The notes beneath the pieces were generated by a model, which was not told the DNA's origin, ran no database searches, and was given only the letters and a program-made list of their open reading frames with translations. Below, in pieces: positions 61,282-64,000 of a stretch of DNA of 64,000 bases (position 1 is its first letter; each line of letters starts with the position of its first letter). A program made the position numbers and the translations under genes. The DNA comes from Hyphomicrobiales bacterium (GTDB lineage: Bacteria; Pseudomonadota; Alphaproteobacteria; Rhizobiales; Beijerinckiaceae): NCBI GenBank assembly GCA_900470775.1, contig UCBZ01000050.1:1-64000 (forward strand), given 5' to 3'.

Positions 61282-61671
61282 TCAGGCCGTCATCAGGCCC
61301 AGATGCTCAGCGAACGGGCCGAAATCCCGATCCGCATGCAGAAGCGCGTGACCGTGCTCGATGCAAAACGTCGCGATGATCAGGTCGGTCGTCTTGCGCA
61401 CTGTCACGCCGAGACCTCTCAGCCTGCGATAATTGCGGGCGCCGGAACGTGCGATCACCGGATCGAGCATGCGAACGAGCGAAAAATGACGCAGTCTCGT
61501 CTCGATGGCAAAAGCATGCCGATCATCCCGCGCGCCCTGAAGCAGTTCGAGAAGAACCAGATCCCCGAGCAGCAGCTCAGGCGTTCCGATCAGCGAATCG
61601 AGCTTGGCGACGGACTGAGTAGCCTGCCCCCTGAAATGGGCAATCCAGACTGAGCTGTCCGCCAGGATCAC
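61282..61671 (-). CDS. vapC: PIN-domain toxin VapC
   Basis: This encodes 129 residues. The acidic PIN site is visible: Asp5 in ILADSSVWIAH, Glu in LLELLQGARDD, Asp in KTTDLIIATFCIEHG and Asp in LLHADRDFGPFAEH. VapC toxins cleave RNA, often initiator tRNA. The ATG overlaps the vapB stop by 4 bases (ATGA), so synthesis is coupled to the antitoxin. Likely a chromosomal toxin-antitoxin module; signs of recent transfer were not seen. Confidence 0.9.
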   Translation of the reverse strand: MILADSSVWIAHFRGQATQSVAKLDSLIGTPELLLGDLVLLELLQGARDDRHAFAIETRLRHFSLVRMLDPVIARSGARNYRRLRGLGVTVRKTTDLIIATFCIEHGHALLHADRDFGPFAEHLGLMTA

Positions 61672-61880
61672 GACAAAGGTTCGATATCGCGATCAGTGCG
61701 CATCTCGTCGAGACTGCCTTCCCAGCCGATGCCTTTCAGTTCGTCGAAAGCCTTCCGCTGCCGATGGATAGTGACGAGTTTGCGCAGAGCCTCCTCGACG
61801 ACGGCCTTCTTTGTCGAGAGCGCCGTCACCTCCATAGCCTCCTTAAGGAGCACATCGTCGATGTCGATATTCGTCCGCAT
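61668..61880 (-). CDS. vapB: VapB-family antitoxin
   Basis: This encodes 70 residues. It has MRTNIDIDDVLLKEAMEVTA, LSTKKAVVEEALRKLVTIHR (ribbon-helix-helix type, DUF2191 group) and an acidic C-terminal tail (WEGSLDEMRTDRD) expected to embrace the toxin. GGAGG precedes ATG 61880. The complex with VapC probably represses the operon through the inverted repeat at 61893-61920. Confidence 0.88.
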   Translation of the reverse strand: MRTNIDIDDVLLKEAMEVTALSTKKAVVEEALRKLVTIHRQRKAFDELKGIGWEGSLDEMRTDRDIEPLS

Positions 61881-61892
61881 TGCGGCCTCCAA

Positions 61893-61920
61893 TGTGTATG
61901 AATGCGGCGGACTATACACA
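61893..61920. promoter_or_regulatory. Inverted repeat in the vapBC promoter
   Basis: TGTGTAT (61893-61899) and ATACACA (61914-61920) are perfect inverted arms 14 bases apart, starting 13 bases before the vapB start. Such spaced arms suit a ribbon-helix-helix VapB-VapC complex binding as a dimer of dimers; the function is inferred from position. Confidence 0.55.
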
Positions 61921-62199
61921 TAGGCGCAACGTCAGACAATTCGACCCCCGCTCCCAAAAAACCCTTGCGGTGGGGGGCGACCATCCGTATATGCAGCTCA
62001 CCCAATTCGCACGTGCCTGTGGCCGCGTGTCAGTCGGTGGGCATCCGGACAAGAGGCCGGACAGCCGCCAGGAGTTGGAGGACGGATGGAGGGGGATGGA
62101 TATCCCCTCAAATCACGCCTCCCGGTTCCCCCCAAGGGAATTGTTCTCCGAACAGCGACTGGCAGCCGGAGGCGAAACCGGCGAACCCCGAATCTCCAC

Positions 62200-62446
62200 G
62201 GGGGACGCAGCTTAAAGCAACGACGGAACGGGCTTTTTTTGGTCTCGCTGGTCCTCCAAAGACCAGCACCGAAGAGGCTTGTCCTTCATTGCCGGGCGTG
62301 CGGGGTCTTCCCAAGCGACGGTTATCAGAGTCCGGACGTTTCGTTCGGTGATCCCAGGCGTTTCCAACGCGCCGTGGATCGCTCGACCGACTCAAGCCGG
62401 CTTCATGTCGCATCGGCGCCGCTTGCGCCGGAGGGAGACGCGTCTC
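62200..62446 (+). ncRNA. Structured leader of the ornithine decarboxylase gene (speF-type candidate)
   Basis: The long 5' region before the ornithine decarboxylase has two clear hairpins: GCTGGTC (62247-62253) with GACCAGC (62261-62267), and GGCGC with GCGCC at about 62415-62429, just before the GGAGGGAG ribosome site. In alphaproteobacteria a conserved leader RNA motif called speF is known upstream of this gene. I judge by position and structure only; I have not aligned it. The start of the leader is not fixed. Confidence 0.5.
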
Positions 62447-63592
62447 ATGACCGAGCGCATCCGTGAGTTCCTTCGTACCCGTCGCGATGACGGTCCTTGC
62501 GTCGTCATCGACCTCGATGTCGTCGGCGAGAACTATCATGCCTTCTCGCGGGCCCTTCCCGACACGCGCGTGTTCTACGCCGTGAAGGCGAATCCCGCGC
62601 CGGAAGTGCTGGGCCTGCTGGCCAAGCTCGGCTCGAGCTTCGACTGCGCTTCGGTCGTCGAGATCGAACTCGCACTCGCAGCCGGCGCGACGGCCGACCG
62701 CATCTCCTTCGGCAACACCATCAAGAAGGAGCGAGACGTCGCTCGCGCCATGGAGCTCGGCGTTCGCCTCTTCGCGGTCGATTGCACGGCCGAGGTCGAG
62801 AAGATCGCCCGTTCGGTCGACAAGACCGGAGCGTCGGATGTGCGGATCTTCTGCCGCATCCTCTGCGACGGGGCCGGCGCCGACTGGCCGCTCTCGCGCA
62901 AGTTCGGCTGCGAGCCCGAAATGGCTGCGGACGTGCTCGAGCACGGCCATCGCCTCGGCCTGACCGCTCATGGCATCTCGTTCCATGTCGGTTCGCAGCA
63001 GGCCAATGTGAACGCTTGGGATTCCGCTCTGGGCTCCGCCTCGGCGGTGTTCAAGGAGTGCGCCACCCGTGGGCTCTCGCTGTCGATGGTCAATCTCGGC
63101 GGCGGCTTCCCGGCGCGTTACCTGAAGCCGATCCCCGGCGTGCCGTCCTATGGCGATGCGATCTTCCAGGCGCTGTCGAAGCATTTCGGCAACCAGCTCC
63201 CGGAGACCATCATCGAGCCGGGTCGCGGCATGGTCGGCAATGCCGGCCTGATCGAGACCGAGGTCGTCCTGATCTCGAAGAAGGCCAAGGACGATCAGGT
63301 CGCCTGGGTCTATCTCGACATCGGCAAGTTTAACGGTCTCGCCGAGACCATGGACGAGGCGATCCGCTACCCGATCCGCAGCGCCCGCGACGGCGATGCG
63401 ACGGTGCCCTGCGTTCTGGCCGGCCCGACCTGCGATTCGGTCGACGTCATGTACGAGAAGACCCCGTACATGCTGCCGTTCAGCCTGGAGATCGGCGACA
63501 AGCTGCTGATCGAGGGCACGGGCGCCTATACGACGACCTATTCGGCCGTCGCCTTCAACGGCTTCCCGCCGCTGAGACAGTACGTCATCTGA
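62447..63592 (+). CDS. speF: Ornithine (lysine/ornithine) decarboxylase, PLP type IV fold
   Basis: This encodes 381 residues of the alanine-racemase-fold decarboxylases, eukaryotic-like ODC. PLP-Lys is in FYAVKANPAPEVLG, phosphate and substrate loops are HVGSQQ and NLGGGFPARY, EPGR follows, and the catalytic Cys is in GPTCDSVDVMY. It makes putrescine from ornithine (and cadaverine from lysine in some rhizobial homologues). GGGAG precedes ATG 62447, but an in-frame ATG 42 bases upstream (62405) would add 14 Arg-rich residues. The leader RNA suggests regulation by polyamine or ornithine. Confidence 0.93.
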   Translation: MTERIREFLRTRRDDGPCVVIDLDVVGENYHAFSRALPDTRVFYAVKANPAPEVLGLLAKLGSSFDCASVVEIELALAAGATADRISFGNTIKKERDVARAMELGVRLFAVDCTAEVEKIARSVDKTGASDVRIFCRILCDGAGADWPLSRKFGCEPEMAADVLEHGHRLGLTAHGISFHVGSQQANVNAWDSALGSASAVFKECATRGLSLSMVNLGGGFPARYLKPIPGVPSYGDAIFQALSKHFGNQLPETIIEPGRGMVGNAGLIETEVVLISKKAKDDQVAWVYLDIGKFNGLAETMDEAIRYPIRSARDGDATVPCVLAGPTCDSVDVMYEKTPYMLPFSLEIGDKLLIEGTGAYTTTYSAVAFNGFPPLRQYVI

Positions 63593-63598
63593 CGAAAC

Positions 63599-63623
63599 GG
63601 GGCGCGATTTAAACCCGCGCCCC
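63599..63623 (+). terminator. Hairpin after the ornithine decarboxylase gene
   Basis: GGGGCGCG (63599-63606) and CGCGCCCC (63616-63623) form a perfect 8-base stem with a 9-base ATTTAAACC loop, 7 bases after the stop. No T-run follows, so termination may need Rho. The remaining gap to 63831 shows no gene. Confidence 0.45.
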
Positions 63624-63831
63624 TCACCAATCGGGTCCGGCGAAGCGCCCTGCCATAAGTCGGCAGGCCGCCCGGCGGTTTCGGGCGGAGCGTCCGTGTC
63701 TTCCAAGAATGGAGGCACGGCCGTGGCTCCCGCCGGACCCTCTTCCACCCTCATCCCCTGATGTTGTGGCCGCGTCCGCGCGGCGCCGGGAAGGTCTGCG
63801 GAATCGCAGGCGCTCCGGCCGGAGGTGCGTC

Positions 63832-64000
63832 ATGATCACGATCCGCGACGAGGTCGCTGCCGATGTTCCCGCCCGCGAGGCGCTGCTCGACCGTTGCCTG
63901 GGCGAGCGCCGCACCGCCAAGTCGAGCGAGCGGCTTCGCGAAGGTCGTTTGCCGGCCGAGGGCCTGGCTTTGACGGCCGAGCGCGACGGCGTCGTCGTCG
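63832..64000 (+). CDS. Partial GNAT-type N-acetyltransferase (3' end beyond window)
   Basis: An open frame from ATG 63832 to the right edge encodes 56 residues (MITIRDEVAADVPAREALLD, RTAKSSERLREGRLPAEGLA, LTAERDGVVV), with GGAGG seven bases upstream of the start. The opening I-R-x-E-x-x-x-D-V-x-x-x-E and the following strands fit YhbS-like N-acetyltransferases. The CoA-binding motif would lie beyond the edge. It follows the ornithine decarboxylase gene by 240 bases; such pairs hint at polyamine acetylation, but only the order is known here. Confidence 0.65.
   Translation, partial: MITIRDEVAADVPAREALLDRCLGERRTAKSSERLREGRLPAEGLALTAERDGVVV

Noticed and set aside
62108..63754. Minus-strand ORF of 548 codons
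   Set aside because: It is an antisense shadow of the ornithine decarboxylase, which has all catalytic motifs.

Overview
The window is high-GC DNA (third codon positions mostly G or C) from an alphaproteobacterium of the order Hyphomicrobiales (Rhizobiales). The order is suggested by an Irr regulator with iron-control-element palindromes, a Mur-type Fur homologue divergent from sitABCD, EcfG-type (GGAAC-N16-CGTT) stress promoters, an alphaproteobacterial ornithine decarboxylase with a long structured leader, and fused LivM-LivG and DctQ-DctM transporters. A Bosea-like genome is my best guess from gene content; this is inference and no search was run.

Layout. (1) 1-4411 is the end of an integrative element. 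It holds a partial secreted protein, a small cysteine-containing exported protein, a probably frameshifted gene, an excisionase-like gene overlapping a tyrosine recombinase, and a Rap1a/Tai-like exported protein. It ends at the 3' half of a tRNA-Val(GAC) gene, followed by that tRNA's own terminator. (2) 4.6-24.1 kb is a catabolic region with doubled enzyme families: two carboxymuconolactone-decarboxylase-family proteins, two beta-hydroxyacid dehydrogenases, two MmgE/PrpD proteins, two SDRs and one lactonase-type metallo-beta-lactamase-fold protein. It carries three unrelated uptake systems (a LIV-type ABC transporter, a Bug/TctC binding protein and a TRAP transporter) and two regulators (LysR and GntR/FCD). 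(3) 24.2-28.2 kb holds small stress-type proteins, MsrA and an unusual double cold-shock-domain protein. (4) 28.3-32.4 kb encodes an ABC exporter, a Gfo/Idh/MocA oxidoreductase and a MOSC protein. (5) 32.5-34.0 kb is an iron block: bfr, a Bfd-type ferredoxin and irr, with two iron-control palindromes. (6) 34.1-38.8 kb is an EmrAB-type pump with its TetR regulator and operators, then an EamA transporter. (7) 39-54 kb is mostly housekeeping: asd, a pair of related membrane proteins of unknown function, a transketolase/AceE-like enzyme, a stomatin/NfeD pair, serA, a two-component system, an SGNH hydrolase, a luciferase-like oxidoreductase and a transglutaminase. (8) 54.1-58.3 kb is sitABCD with mur. 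(9) 58.3-64 kb carries glutathionyl-hydroquinone reductase, two GNAT proteins (the second cut by the window edge), an OpgG/D glucan protein, a vapBC module and an ornithine decarboxylase.

How the parts fit. The two halves of the catabolic region look separately controlled. The left half (HIBADH, MmgE/PrpD, LIV transporter, CMD) lies by a LysR gene. The right half (CMD, HIBADH, TctC-type binding protein, lactonase, SDR, TRAP) has matching ATTGTATGA operator-like sites in its two divergent promoter regions and a GntR/FCD gene at its end. The substrate cannot be read from sequence; an organic acid or lactone is the reasonable guess. Metal homeostasis is prominent, with iron storage under Irr-type boxes and manganese uptake under Mur-type boxes. 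No CRISPR array, rRNA gene or intact tRNA gene was seen.
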